Shown: positions 42,901 through 53,532 of the stretch, piece by piece
Position numbering within the stretch: position 1 is the first letter of the stretch
How the letters are laid out: each line of letters starts with the position of its first letter
Assembly (NCBI GenBank): GCA_037693485.1
Contig: CM075352.1
Span: 160,897,501-160,961,500, forward strand
Length of the DNA stretch: 64,000 nucleotides
Direction of reading: 5' to 3'
Source of the DNA: Kitagawia praeruptora
Taxonomy: Eukaryota; Streptophyta; Magnoliopsida; Apiales; Apiaceae
Translations under genes and position numbers: made by a program
The notes under the pieces: generated by a model
The model's input: the letters and a program-made list of their open reading frames with translations, nothing else
Database searches by the model: none
What the model was told of the DNA's origin: nothing

Positions 42901-43967
42901 GGTAAGGAATTAGAAATATAGCTCTCACCCTGGGATAGATCCTGCGGGCTAGCAGTCTCTTGGGTCTGGGAATCAGATACATAGGAAAAGGAATGAGTAG
43001 TATGCAGAGAGAGATTACCTGATTCATTACCTTGTTCGTCACCGCTTTGCTCATCAGGAATCTCTTCAAATGCCTCAGCATGAGCAGACCGATTCTGAGC
43101 ATGTGATGAAACTTGCGATGATTCCGCCAAGGTGGTAACTCCTGCATCATAGTTAAGCCACAGTTGAATATTTTCAGGAATTGACATTGGTTTACCTTGA
43201 TGTTTGTCCTGATTATCAATTGTTGAAAGTGACTTAGTGCCCATCCCTAGTGGTGCAGATGTTTGGCTTCTGGCAAATGCCTGTCTAACAGCAATAGCAT
43301 CCTTCGGTATTAAATCATTAATCAGCATCTGTAGAAACCGAGGAAACCAGCAGACAACATCTGTTGTGTTGAGGTCTCTGCTTGCAGGAGATCCCATCAC
43401 AGCCACTATCTCAGAGAGAACTATGCGTCCATAATTTATATCCAGTTCTCTTGCTAGGGCAATTGCAAGGTTTTGCATGGGAATGGAAATTTGATGGAAA
43501 TCGCTTTCTCGTGCCCGAAAACATCTTGTGATGGCCTCGAAAAAATAATTCCATTCCACATGAAAGAATTGTTTTTGGATGTTTCCAGTGATCCGGCCAG
43601 ACGGAGGATAACATCCTATTTCTTCAAAGAATCTGAGGCGTTCTGCAGCTGTAGGTTCTGGATCATAAACATCTTTTACCGGGAATCCCAGAACCCTGTT
43701 GACAATTTCTTCAGACACCTCATATTCCTGACCCGCTAAGGTAAACCTGAAACCAAAGGGGGTTGATTTGCTCCCAAAAGAAACCGCACTAGTCCATAAT
43801 TGCTGTAAAGCATCATGTACTAGTGTAGGTTTAGCAGTAAAAGCATCGCTAGCTTTGGAATACAAATTGAGAAATCGTATCCAAGACTTAAAGCGCGGGA
43901 GTTGATCACCAATTTCCGTAGAAATATTATAAAAATTGTTTTTAGCAAATGAAAATTGGTGAGCCAT
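39978..43967 (-). CDS. Sirevirus ORF3 (envelope-like position), 1329 aa
   Basis: The ATG at 43967 (MAHQFSFAKNNFYN) is preferred over an upstream in-frame ATG at 44078 because the extension is an AT-rich Ile/Leu stretch that looks like leader translation. The N-terminal ~230 residues form a compact block (PRFKSWIRFLNLY, FGFRFTLAGQEYEV, EEIVNRVLGFP, HVEWNYFFEAITRCFRARES) resembling domains called putative plant transposon protein. An acidic, Ser/Pro-rich linker follows, then coiled-coil-like stretches, a Gly-rich patch (QPPPDAGTGGASGAGPYGSG), a Glu/Lys-rich region, a globular C-terminal part (SFLYVDDQFMTRRSASELFLLATKI, SVYWIHSFVDDTADALVF) and a basic tail (ARKRKRN). I see no signal peptide or transmembrane helix, so an envelope role is doubtful. 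Fully open. Confidence 0.8.
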   Translation of the reverse strand: MAHQFSFAKNNFYNISTEIGDQLPRFKSWIRFLNLYSKASDAFTAKPTLVHDALQQLWTSAVSFGSKSTPFGFRFTLAGQEYEVSEEIVNRVLGFPVKDVYDPEPTAAERLRFFEEIGCYPPSGRITGNIQKQFFHVEWNYFFEAITRCFRARESDFHQISIPMQNLAIALARELDINYGRIVLSEIVAVMGSPASRDLNTTDVVCWFPRFLQMLINDLIPKDAIAVRQAFARSQTSAPLGMGTKSLSTIDNQDKHQGKPMSIPENIQLWLNYDAGVTTLAESSQVSSHAQNRSAHAEAFEEIPDEQSGDEQGNESGNLSLHTTHSFSYVSDSQTQETASPQDLSQGESYISNSLPPPSPESRQPAHVDIGNDEESEPEEQPLIRKKAKISHAATSKPQSNPSVSHATTPPHESGSPLEQSAHRDFDDDYVPLEDTVASKGHEALKASAVPSQVRTDAAKRIGSDVVQEHFVASQPEIPTQEQTAIDPITANYIAYPVSAGTASYFGSIIEDIHERETGSVCERLGREGPSFLRPETERQILTERVLERGHLNQTPSLNIENLDTRMSSMENQMKQFGQSMGQLGMNIGNNQRALDDYAARMASQATAFNVLTNQVNDLGHAAGVLGNTLNERMGAMELTMDTLAVEINRVMFAIRSFVPPECFESQQPPPDAGTGGASGAGPYGSGFEDSYAAGGSGDQGGVQDNSPKGESIKETRQQGVQIEEIPEQADLEKEIKFEPSIDEEALRRKKGKAIAIEQDEPFVDLSHQEKVQVVLDSDSDMEDAPLEHAIKRSLKDQGGGAGMSVGRPEEITVDEETLKSQQLALDQAEFFKMKAMQDRAVFQEKKAELQGKQYDYELARLADPQIDLDNRRLGQKWDDARKILMGPCTKGVHNKEADDLFYNLNLQNPMAADYISALKRFISKVRIGYNATRKEWQIILSLTEGVPMSFLYVDDQFMTRRSASELFLLATKIQYSQSENLSILYRDQLMQLAEDKGPEFSAYPNVVRMVVDSKLKRVSLEEKDLMELSVESLKAVCRQMMSKGFASELKDKSVKIIESAIFKKSNEVWKCDVIAPNPLDNVKIEPELIEKKWNILQAMKNVDEALNLPTGELEQGEIRESVGVPGRDSVYWIHSFVDDTADALVFIDADQNQTLLHMSRQWLQQTQDATFLEKVLYVFKWEDVEVKYVKEKQRLVSYLSDVVVEKKRMEQDAASVHNTNRVKGYPKMIYCQFKADKTHRKPQLIMKIFEDIPKIRTTQEVDELRRLFKHPYPEPRNPLEMEAVSLLNARWTQLHDPVYKKQKQQEEKRRRQKEEKDQAAEARKRKRN

Positions 43968-45585
43968 TTTAATTTTAATAAAATGTTTTTTTCTTAAAAA
44001 TGTGATATTTGTTGAAAAAAAACAATTAATTAACAAAATCAAAGTTATAATCCTTTTAATTTCGTTCGTGAATAGCAAGAGTCACTTGAGAAATCAAACT
44101 ACGGAATATCAACAATGATTAAGTAGTGGCGAAAATTACAATCCAATTACCAAATCTGTGATATACAGTGAAGATATATATTTGTGAGTGTAAACCAGTG
44201 AAATCGAGTTATGAACTGACACACAAATTCAAACACACAAGTACTTGATGTTTGTGTGTATATGTATATATATACGCGTGTATATGAACGGTTACCAAAC
44301 ACACAGACACAAAGATTTAGAATAACACAGATAATAGTAGTCTAAAATCGGGCATGAATTCGAGATCTGTATGAGTTTAGTCACAAAAATCACGAACAGT
44401 GGTTGTAAGTCGAAATCGCCTGTATGTATATGGGGGCGGCTGTAAAACTCAATTAGGTAAAAGTGAAAGAATAGATCGAGTTAGAGATGTATATATAGAC
44501 ATGAATGTGAAATGACAAAAGTGTCCCTGTTAAAAAGTATGAAAACACTAAGTACATACAGGGAGAACCCAAGTCGAAATCTATCTCGAAGTCTAAGTCG
44601 AAGTCTATCTCGAAGTCTATCTCGAACATTTTAAGTCGAACTTCGAGATGGAGTTCGAGATAGATGATAACTCGAAAAACCCATGCTAATTCGAACAATT
44701 ACCACTTAAGCATTAAAGACCATGTAAACAGTAACAACCACCAACAGTAATAGGGAAACCTATCTCGAAATTCAAGTAGAAATTCGAGATAAGTTTCGAG
44801 TTAGGAGTTAACTCGAAAAAATCCCCTTAGACAAACTGAGAACTCTATCTCGAACATCAAGTCGAAATTCAAGTTGAGTTTCGAGATAGAGTCTAACTCG
44901 AAATTATTAACTAACTCGAAGTTATTCTCTCAGATCATTTCAAAAAATATCCCCTGTAAGATAGACATTATATGGAATATTTTGAATAAGGAAATAGGCA
45001 CACTGGTAACTCAAATTCGAACCCTAAGTCGAATTTCGAGATAAATTTCGAGATAGAGGCTAACTCGAAATTTTTCCCAGACTTAGAATTTTCAAAACTT
45101 CACTCTGGAAGCTCAAATCGAAATTCAACTAGAATTTCAAGATGAGTTTCGAGATAGTGATTAACTCGAAATTTTGAAGATACTTAGAATAATTTGACAA
45201 TTTTTCTTTGAAAAACTCAACAATTAATTTTGCCAAATTAATATAAATATCAATTCAAGGATTTTAATATGTGACATAATTAAAACATTCCTTGATAATT
45301 CTAAGGCCCCTAATTACATGAAAAACACAGGTAAATTCATCTAAAAATCATGCAAAATTTAGAATATTATGAATTTAACTCCCCCTATGATCATGCAATC
45401 TAACAACCATAAATTCAGAGATTTGTGCTATAAAAGACACTTAAAAATACAATGAATTCATGTAATATGATACTATATGCACCCTATAATAATCATTAAT
45501 TAGGCATTTTAAAGTCTAAACACATAATGATTAAATAGCTTGCATATACAAACATAACCATGGATTTTACAGATGGAAGGCTTTA
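43968..45585 (-). other. Spacer between pol and ORF3 of the inner Sirevirus, TCGA-rich repeats
   Basis: About 1.6 kb without a gene. From 44565 to 45180 it is packed with short inverted words (CTCGAA, TTCGAG, GTCGAAAT, CGAGATAG), giving dense palindromes. An AT-rich region at 44250-44285 (TATATATATACGCGTGTATA) and GATGTATATATAGAC near 44486 could hold a minus-strand TATA element for an ORF3 transcript, but this is speculative. Confidence 0.65.
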
Positions 45586-47439
45586 CTAACTTGTGTTAAG
45601 CATTCCCAATTCACCAACCAACCTATTGAATGTTACTTCATCAAGAGGTTTGGTGAATATATCTGCAATTTGTTGCATTGTGGGCACAAAATGTAGCTCC
45701 ACAGTCCCCTCCTCGACATGTTCTCTTATGAAGTGATACCTGATGTCAATGTGCTTGGTTCTTGAGTGATCTACAGGATTGTTGGTTATGGCAATGGCAC
45801 TTGTGTTGTCACACATAATTGGAATTTTCTTGTACTCCATGCCATAATCCTTCAATTGGTTCCTCATCCACAGTATTTGAGCTACACAGCTTCCAGCAGC
45901 AATGTACTCAGCTTCAGCAGTAGAAGTAGATACTGTATGTTGCTTTTTACTTTGCCAGGACACCAATCTTCTGCCAAGAAATTGACAAGCACCAGATGTG
46001 CTTTTCCTATCAATCCTGCAACCTGCATAGTCTGAATCCGTATAGCCAATTAGATTAAAACCTGTATCTCTTGGGTACCAAATTCCTAGATTTGGTGTGC
46101 CCTTGAGATACCTAAAAATTCTTTTGACGGCTATGAGATGTGATTCTCTAGGATCCGCTTGGAATCTTGCACATAAACAAGTCACGAACATTATATCGGG
46201 TCTACTTGCAGTTAAATAGAGAAGTGAGCCAATCATACCTCGATAGCTTGTGATGTCAACTGATTTACCTGATTTGTCTTCATCAAGCTTCGTGGCTGTT
46301 GCCATGGGAGTCTTAGCTGCTGATGCATCTTCTAGATTATACTTCTTGAGTAAATCTCTGACGTACTTGGATTGACAGATAAAGATACCATCTTTTCTCT
46401 GACTGATCTGTAATCCAAGGAAGAAAGACAGCTCTCCCATCATGCTCATCTCGTATTTCTCTTGCATTAGCTTAGCAAATTTCTCGCACAAGCGCTCATT
46501 CGATGACCCGAAGATAATATCGTCCACGTAGACTTGAACAAGTATTAAATCATTCTTCACATTCTTATAGAACAATGTTTTGTCAATTACTCCCCTAGTA
46601 AAACCACTTTCAATTAAGAATACGGATAGGGTTTCATACCAACATCTTGGGGATTGCCTGAGGCCATAGACAGATTTGAAGAGAAGATACACAAAATCTA
46701 CAAGTTCTGGATCAATGAAGCCAGGCGGCTGTTCCAGATACACTTCTTCTTCTAACTCTCCGTTCAGGAAGGCACTTTTCACATCCATATGGAAAACCTT
46801 GAAGTTCTTATGTGCTGCAAATGCCAAAAACATCCTGACTGCCTCAAGTCTTGCAACTGGTGCATAGGTCTCATCATAATCAATTCCTTCTCGCTGAGAA
46901 TAACCTTTTGCAACCAAACGAGCCTTGTTTCGTGTTACAAGTCCGTTTTCATCCATTTTATTTCTGAATACCCACCTTGCTCTAATTACTGATTTGTTCT
47001 TTGGTCGGGGTACCAGTTTCCAAACTTTCTGCCTTTCAAACTGATTGAGTTCTTCTTGCATTGCAATCACCCAATCAGAATCACCAAGAGCTTCTTCTAT
47101 TTCTTTAGGTTCAAGCTTGGATAAGAACCCAGAATATAAGCAAATGTTAGCCAGGTCAGCTCTTGTATTTCTTATAGTAGACACACCAGCATCTGGATCA
47201 CCAATAATTAATTCAAACGGATGGTCTCTATTCCATACCCGTTCTCTTGGAAATTGTCTTGATGATTCAGCGTGACTTTCTGAGTTGTGGTGCTGACTAC
47301 TTTGATTACTTTCACTAACTCCCCCTGAGTTAGTGCCAGCTCCTACAGAACTAGAGTCAACTCGACTCGAGCCTTGAACAGTAGTCCTTGAGCTGCTATT
47401 TACTCCCCCTGAGTTGTTGCCGGTTCGTACTGAAGAAGT
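45586..47439 (-). pseudogene. Sirevirus RT-RNase H part of pol
   Basis: The frame is continuous from the TAG at 47440 to the stop at 45586. After a Ser/Glu-rich integrase tail it shows copia RT motifs: WVIAMQEELNQFE, ARWVFRNKMDENG, KARLVAKGYSQREGIDY, FHMDVKSAFLNGEL, VYGLRQSPRCWY, YVDDIIFGSS and MMGELSFFLGLQI. The RNase H end follows (GYTDSDYAGCRIDRKSTSGACQFLG, STAEAEYIAA, HIDIRYHFIREHV). All catalytic motifs are present. It lacks its own start, since it is part of a polyprotein cut upstream by nonsense codons. Confidence 0.93.
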
Positions 47440-48917
47440 CTATCCTGATCTTGTAGGATTAGCTTGTTCACTAGACTCAGGTTCTTCACGTACACTTGGA
47501 ACATTTAATGGGACAACCAACTCAGGTTCATCTTCAAGTTCTTCTAAGTCCAGATTCTGAAATTTTAGGGACTCAGGTTCACTAGAATCTCTTGAAATTG
47601 ATGAGAGTTTGGTATCGTCGAATCTGACGTTGTAGCTTTCAGTCACTTTTCGATCATTTACTAAGAACACCCTATAAGCTGCTACCACATCTGTGGAGTA
47701 ACCAACAAAGATTCCTTCACGAGCTTTTGCTGCAAACTTGCCTAGATTTTCATCATCTATAAGTACATAGCATTTTGCTCCGAAGACATGAAAGTATTTG
47801 ATTGTTGGTCTTCTTCCGTTCATTAGCTCACATGGTGTCTTTTCTTTATCTTTTATGATCAAGGATCGATTTTGAGTGTAACACACGGTACTCACTGCTT
47901 CTGCCCAGAAGTACAGAGGAAGTTTCGAATCATACAACAAAGTTCTTGCTGCTTCAACCAAAGTTCTATTCTTCCTTTCAACTACTCCATTTTGTTGTGG
48001 AGTTCTCGGGGCTGAATACTGACGACGTATTCCCTTAGATACACAGAAGTCATTCAGCACTGCGTTTTTGAATTCAGTGCCATTGTCTGATCTAATCGTC
48101 TTCACAGTAAGTGTTCAAACATTCTCAATTTGATTGATGTGATCAATGATTAAGAAAGGTACTTCGTCTTTCGTCATTGCTAACAATACCCATGTATACT
48201 TGGAGAAGTCATCTACGATTACCAAGGCATATCTTTTCCTAGACAAAGATAGGACATTCACTGGGCCGAACAAATCCATATGAAGAAGTTGCAGAGGCTT
48301 AGTAATACTAGAAATTTCTTTGCTTTTATGCGATGCTCGTTTCGACTTTCCCATTTCACAAGCTTCACAGAGTCCTTTCGGAGCGAACTCCATTTGAGGT
48401 AGATCTCTCACCAATTCTCGCCTCGCAAGAGCATTCATCGTTTTGAAGTTTAAGTGAGATAACTTTTTGTGCCATAACCAGCTTTCATCATCCGAAGCTT
48501 TGCTGTAGAAACAGGTGACTTCATTCTGATTTGCTGAATCCATGTCTGCAACAAAAAGATCCGCCTTTCGAACTCCTCTCAAAGCCAGTGAACCTTCCTT
48601 GATGTGAGTGATTGATACACCTTTCTTGTTGAAGACAATTTCGTAACCTTTGTCACAGAATTGACTGATACTCAACAAATTATGCTTTAATCCCTCAACA
48701 TAGGAAATATCTTCAATGATGACATTGCCAGTTTTTAGTTTGCCATATCCCTTTGTCACACCTATGCTGTCATCTCCAAAGGTAACATAAGGGCCAGCTT
48801 TCATAACCATCTCTGTAAGCAGGGACTTGTTTCCAGTCATATGCCTCGATGCTCCACTATCTAGCACCCATATGACTTTATTTCTATTTTGCTTAATGCC
48901 CTGCAATGACAGATTGG
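47440..48917 (-). pseudogene. Sirevirus protease and integrase part of pol, two in-frame stops
   Basis: The protease active site WVLDSGASRHMTG lies near 48850. Integrase begins with the zinc-binding LWHKKLSHLN...CEACEMGK, then the core LLHMDLFGPV, IRSDNGTEFKN and QQNGVVERKNRT, and a GKFAAKAREGIFVGYS tail. A TGA at 48115-48117 splits the core, and a TAG at 47440-47442 ends the next frame. Both are in the same reading frame as the rest of pol. The start of this frame overlaps the gag end in another frame. Confidence 0.92.
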
Positions 48918-51365
48918 TTAGACATTCTTCGGAACCCAACTTTGATTGGTCCCGGCTTTTCTATAAGATCGATAATCAACAGATTTAACTACAGGAGATG
49001 CACTTTTCTTAACATTACTAGAGCTTTCGACTTCCTCCTTTCCTTTCTCAGACTTGACATGTTTGTCAGTCCTAGGAGAAGGTTTGTCGCTCCTAACTTT
49101 AGGAGGACTGACAGTCTTGGCTCTCACATGCTTTTTCTTGATGTTTGAACTAGCAGCAGTATTTAAGCATGACTGGCTAGATGCATTCATTAAATTCACA
49201 AAAGTTTGCATGACATTAAAAGTGCATGGCATACAATTAGGTTGACCACACTGTGCATGATTCTGATGCAGATTATTCATTGTATGTGTGACAGGCATGG
49301 CATGTGCAGCAGGAACATTTATGTTAGCTTTACATGCATAAGAAAGATGTTCAGTAGATTTGCAGTGATAACATGCTTTCTTTATTCGTTCAGCCTTAAC
49401 CTCTTTTATGCCTTTCTTCCCTTGTTGTTTAACAGCCTTAGCTCCTATTCCTAGTCTAGATTCATCACTAGGGAAATTGATTTTAACTTGTTTAATAGGA
49501 GTTATAGGTTGTGCTTTCTGGCGATCTTCCATCTCAATCTCATATCTAGCTATCAATTCAGTCTCTTCTTCTTCTATTCTAGGAACAAGGTGTTTGTAGA
49601 TGGGTTTGACAGAAGGTTTAAAAATGCTAGGAATTTCATTTTTAAGGTCACTGGAACTAGTGTCGATAGGTCTCTTCCCTTCTTTCTTAGAAAGGTTAGA
49701 ATAATCAAGTCCTACACCTACTCCAGTTATCTTCTTAAATACGTCATTATCTACATACACTTTACTAGCAGCTAGTTTGTAAGCTTCACATTTAGTTTCT
49801 AACTCAGCTAGTTTATTCCTAAGACATGCTTCTATTTCTTCCTTAAGGACGAGCTTGTGTTCCAAAGATTTAATAAAATCTCTTAGAGAAGTATCTACAG
49901 TGCAAGCAGCCTCTAACTCTTCCACTTTTGCCTCAAGCATTCTGCTTTTGGCGACAAGTGTTTTCTGTTCCTTTTGAGAAGTGTCTAGGCTTTTGCACAA
50001 CATGTAGATCTCTTCGCTAAGAGCCCCGTTCTGTTCCTTATAATCATCAATAGACATTTCTACTTTAAGGGTTAGAACTGGTACCTCTGGTTCCTCTGAT
50101 GTCTCAGCCATGAGCGCAAAGTTTGCTACATGAGTAACATCTTCCTCATCTGAATCATCCCAAGCTCTTCCTTCTGTTACTAATAAAGCTCTTTTTCCAT
50201 GTCTTTCCTTCACCAGCGATTCATACTTGCTTTTGAGGGCTTCAAATGTCTCTTTTGGATAAGTCTGTTTAGGCTTTTTGCAGTCCGAGGAAAAATGTCC
50301 AGGTTCACCACAGTTATAGCATTTGAACTTCATTTTGAAATCCAAAGGAGATTTGTAGCTGGTATTTTTGCCTTTACCTTGGTAGCCTGACGAACTACCA
50401 CCACCCTTAGCAGCCCGATAATAAGATGAAGAATTTCTCTATGGTCGGTTGCTCTTTCTGAATCTCATGTTGCTGAACTTCCTTGCCATGTATTCCACGA
50501 CACTATCGTCCATGTTGTCCAGCTCTTCTTGGGTGAAGTAGTCATCATCACTGTTAGATGCGCACTCGTCATCATTATCAACTTGATGTGGTGCAGGTGA
50601 TGATTTAGGCTTTGCTGCAACCATTGCCTTCTTAGACTCTTCCTCATCAGCAACTAATCCTGATGCAGTTTCTTTTCCTTTTGAATCATTGTACCATGCT
50701 TGATCTTTAAGTGTCTCCAGCTCATAGGTCTTCAGAATTCCATAATATTCTTCCAGAGAAGTTGTATGCAAATCTCTGGTTTCTCTGATTGCGTAGACCC
50801 TATGTTCAATGCTCTTTGGCTGGTTCCTCAGATATCTCGTATTGGTTTCAACCATGGGGAGAGTTACACCTCTCAGATTCAAATCCAATACCAACTGACT
50901 GAATCTTAGATAGACGTCTGTTATGCTTTCTCCTTTTCTTATTCTGAAGGTGTCATATTCCATCTTGAGTATAAGTGTCTTGTTGCTTCTAACCTCTGCA
51001 GATCCTTCCATGACAACTTCTATCTTGTCCCAAATCTTCTTTGCTGTATTCAAACCTTTGACTATGTTGAACATTTCATGATCAAGAGATTCCATCAAGG
51101 TTTGTCTTACAGAAGTATCATAAGCTATTTGCTCCTTGTCAGCATCCGTAAAGTCCGCTGCCTTTTTAGGCTCAGACCGAGCAGGTATAACCTCCTCTCC
51201 TTCCGTACGCTCAGGAATAGCTTTCATTGGAACGAATTTACCCTTTTCAAGGACTTCCAGATATTCAGGGTTAATTGTCTCTAAGTACAGTCTCATTCTG
51301 AAAACCCATTCTTCATAGTGATCTCGGTTGAACATTGGGATCTTGAAAGAATTTTTAGGAGCCAT
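48918..51365 (-). pseudogene. Sirevirus gag, one in-frame stop
   Basis: It starts at the ATG of MAPKNSFKIPMFN (about 51365) or a few codons upstream. The first part is a copia gag core (YEEWVFRMRLYLE, AYDTSVRQTLMESL, WDKIEVVMEGSAEVR) ending at a TAG (50439-50441). The same frame then continues Ser/Gly-rich and shows CYNCGEPGHFSSDC, a long coiled coil (MLEAKVEELEAACT...), and a second zinc motif CYHCKSTEHLSYAC. It stops at 48918 just after WVPKNV. The last ~20 bases overlap the protease frame, so a frame change separates gag and pol; this may be natural or an indel. Confidence 0.9.
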
Positions 51366-51419
51366 TTCAAATCTGGTCACTAAAAGTTTCTAAGTACCCA
51401 AGACTAGGCTATGTAGAAT

Positions 51420-52047
51420 ATCTATGTAGAACTTCTGCCAAGTCGAAATTTCTCTAAGTAGAAATTTTGCTTAAGTCGAAATTCACCAAGTAGAAATTGT
51501 CCAAGTCGAAATTCTATGTAGAAAATCTCAAGTCGAAATTCTATGTAGAACTTTTGTCCTTAGAGTAATTTTCTGCAGATTACTTAAATATTGAATAAAC
51601 AATATTATCACTTTAACACCTTTTTGACTTTTGATACTTTACTCATCGAATCCACCTAACCCACATGCTAGGTACTGAGTATGTCTTGTACACTTTCGGC
51701 CAAGGAATAATTATCAAATCAAAAGTACAAAAACACCTTTTTGACTATCTTATTTGTTTGAAAAAGGAGATCAAAAAGTTGTTGGGTTGTCTTCTTTGAT
51801 AAGAACAGATGATGAACACTCAAGAACACCAAATATCAATGAACCCAAATTAATTCACAAAAATTAATTAAAATACACCCAAGCTAAATAATCACACCTG
51901 GAGTATTTAAATAATTTTTCTGGATGAGTTTTCACTAGAAATGAATTAAAGCACACTTTTCGAAAAAATGAAAAGTAGATCTAGAAAATGAAAACTCACG
52001 ATTCTTCTACCAAACACAAGGATCTATGTTTTGTATGTTAAACATCC
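51420..52047 (-). other. 5' leader of the inner Sirevirus
   Basis: Untranslated leader between PBS and gag. AAGTCGAAATTC/TAAGTAGAAATT words (51425-51545) resemble those in the LTR and in the ORF3 spacer. No gene. Confidence 0.65.
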
Positions 52048-52059
52048 GCTCTGATACCA
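52048..52059 (-). promoter_or_regulatory. Primer-binding site for initiator tRNA-Met
   Basis: TGGTATCAGAGC on the minus strand, two bases from the 5' LTR, is the standard initiator tRNA-Met complement used by copia elements. Confidence 0.95.
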
Positions 52060-52061
52060 AT

Positions 52062-53118
52062 TGTTAGGTCCAAATGTGTTGTAGAGGGGGGGTGAATACA
52101 ACTTTTCGAATATGAGAAGCAATAAACACGATGCAATAAATGAACACGCAGATTCAAGGAATATATTTCTTTATATATAACTTGAAAAGGTTGCTACAAC
52201 ATTCATTACAAAGTATAACAGAAGTTTAGAGAGAAGTGAATGATTCTAAGCTCTGTGAATTTACTCTCTCTCTTTTTCTTGTGTTTTCTTAATATTGCTC
52301 ACTAACTTAAAACATTACACAAGTGCTTCTATTTATACTACATGTAATCTATGTCCTGTAGTCTTCAAAGACTAAGATGTACGTGGCCCAATGATGTCCA
52401 CATAAATCTTGCCTTATCTTGAAAGCTTGGAAATCTGCCAATCAGAAGATCCCATGTGTCATGTTGAAGCTGCACTCTAAGTAGAACTTCTACTTGAGAA
52501 TTTCTACTTAGCCATCTCGAAATTTCTATGTAGAACTTCTACTTAGAAATGTTCTACTTGGCCATCTAGAATATTTAGTACTTAGAAAATATTCTGGTCT
52601 TCAACTTGAAACTTCAATGCACATCTTGAGCTTGTGATATCTTCATGTCTTCTTTATTCTTCAGCAAGCTCTTGAACATGGATCTTTATTACTGACATAA
52701 ACTTGCTATCAATGTCCTGACACTTGATGCACTGGTCTGGTTCATAAGTGACTAGTCTTGATAGTGTTTCTGTTTCTTGAATAAATTACCATATTCACTT
52801 AGTAACTTTGGCTTTCCAATATTCGTTTTCCTTCTTGTTCACTTGAAATCAATTGGTCTTGTTGATACTGATAGTTATGATCTTGATTCTTGATTTCTCA
52901 AATCACTGAGGCCTGAACAACTTTGACTTGAACTTCTCTCAATGATTTCTTCTTGACTTGATCATAGTTAACATGTTCAATTGTATCAATTACCTTGTCT
53001 TCATTTAGTGTTGATTTCTTGTGACTTCTTGTTCTTGATTGTCTTCTGGTTAAGTATCTTTTCTTTTAATTGAGTTACATTAGTTATAGTGTTACAAGTT
53101 TATACACTCTGCCTTTCA
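52062..53118 (-). repeat. 5' LTR of the inner Sirevirus
   Basis: 1057 bp, ending with GCCTTTCA before the AAGAT duplication at 53119-53123. It differs from the left LTR at about five sites, all but one of them C/T or G/A differences. Confidence 0.95.
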
Positions 53119-53123
53119 AAGAT

Positions 53124-53532
53124 GGTGGTTGAGAGAGAGGTAATTGAAGTCCCATGTGTTGCATCATAGCTGAGAGCATCTGTTGTTGTTGAAGGAGAAC
53201 ATTGGCAGTGGTATTGGCTTGAGTATCTAACTTTTCATTGAGAAGTTCAACAGAATCTCTGAGCTCAGCATTGAAGGTTTTGAGAGAAGACACCTCTTTC
53301 TCCAAGCTGTCCACCTTAGACATTAGGTGTTCAGACTTGAAGGGAGAGAGTGTTTGGGATCTGAGCTTTTCCACGTCCTCCTTAGACATTTGATGCAATT
53401 GCACATCTGAAGCAGCCATATTAGCATACTTATTTCTGTACATCACTTGGCTGAGAGAGTTGGATTCTATGGTGGCTTCCATCAGATTCTCAACCTTTCT
53501 GAAGAGACTAGTGAGTTTGATGCCTAGGTCTG
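53124..53532 (-). pseudogene. ORF3-like gene of the outer Sirevirus-like element, N-terminal side fragment
   Basis: The minus-strand frame from 53532 shows TDLGIKLTSLFRKVENLME, a heptad-like coil (LMSKVDSLEKEVSSLKTFNAE) and a Gln-rich patch (LLQQQQMLSAMMQHMG). It joins the frame at 38572 exactly when the inner Sirevirus and one AAGAT are removed. It is cut on its N-terminal side by the Athila-type LTR at 53533. Remaining upstream sequence must lie beyond the window. Confidence 0.75.

Larger units (their letters stand above)
38578..53118 (-). mobile_element. Complete Sirevirus-type Ty1/copia element, 14.5 kb
   Basis: LTRs at 38578-39634 and 52062-53118 (1057 bp each) differ at about five positions by eye. 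The target duplication is AAGAT. On the minus strand it carries a PBS matching initiator tRNA-Met, a long gag with two zinc knuckles, protease, integrase, RT-RNase H (copia order), a 1.6-kb spacer, a 1329-aa ORF3 and a PPT. Large gag plus an extra ORF after pol define the Sirevirus group. Three in-frame stops and one frame change disrupt gag-pol; RT-RNase H and ORF3 are open. Confidence 0.95.

Noticed and set aside
44453..44698. ORF with repeated FEIDFD peptide
   Set aside because: Generated by short TCGAAGTCTA DNA repeats in the Sirevirus spacer.
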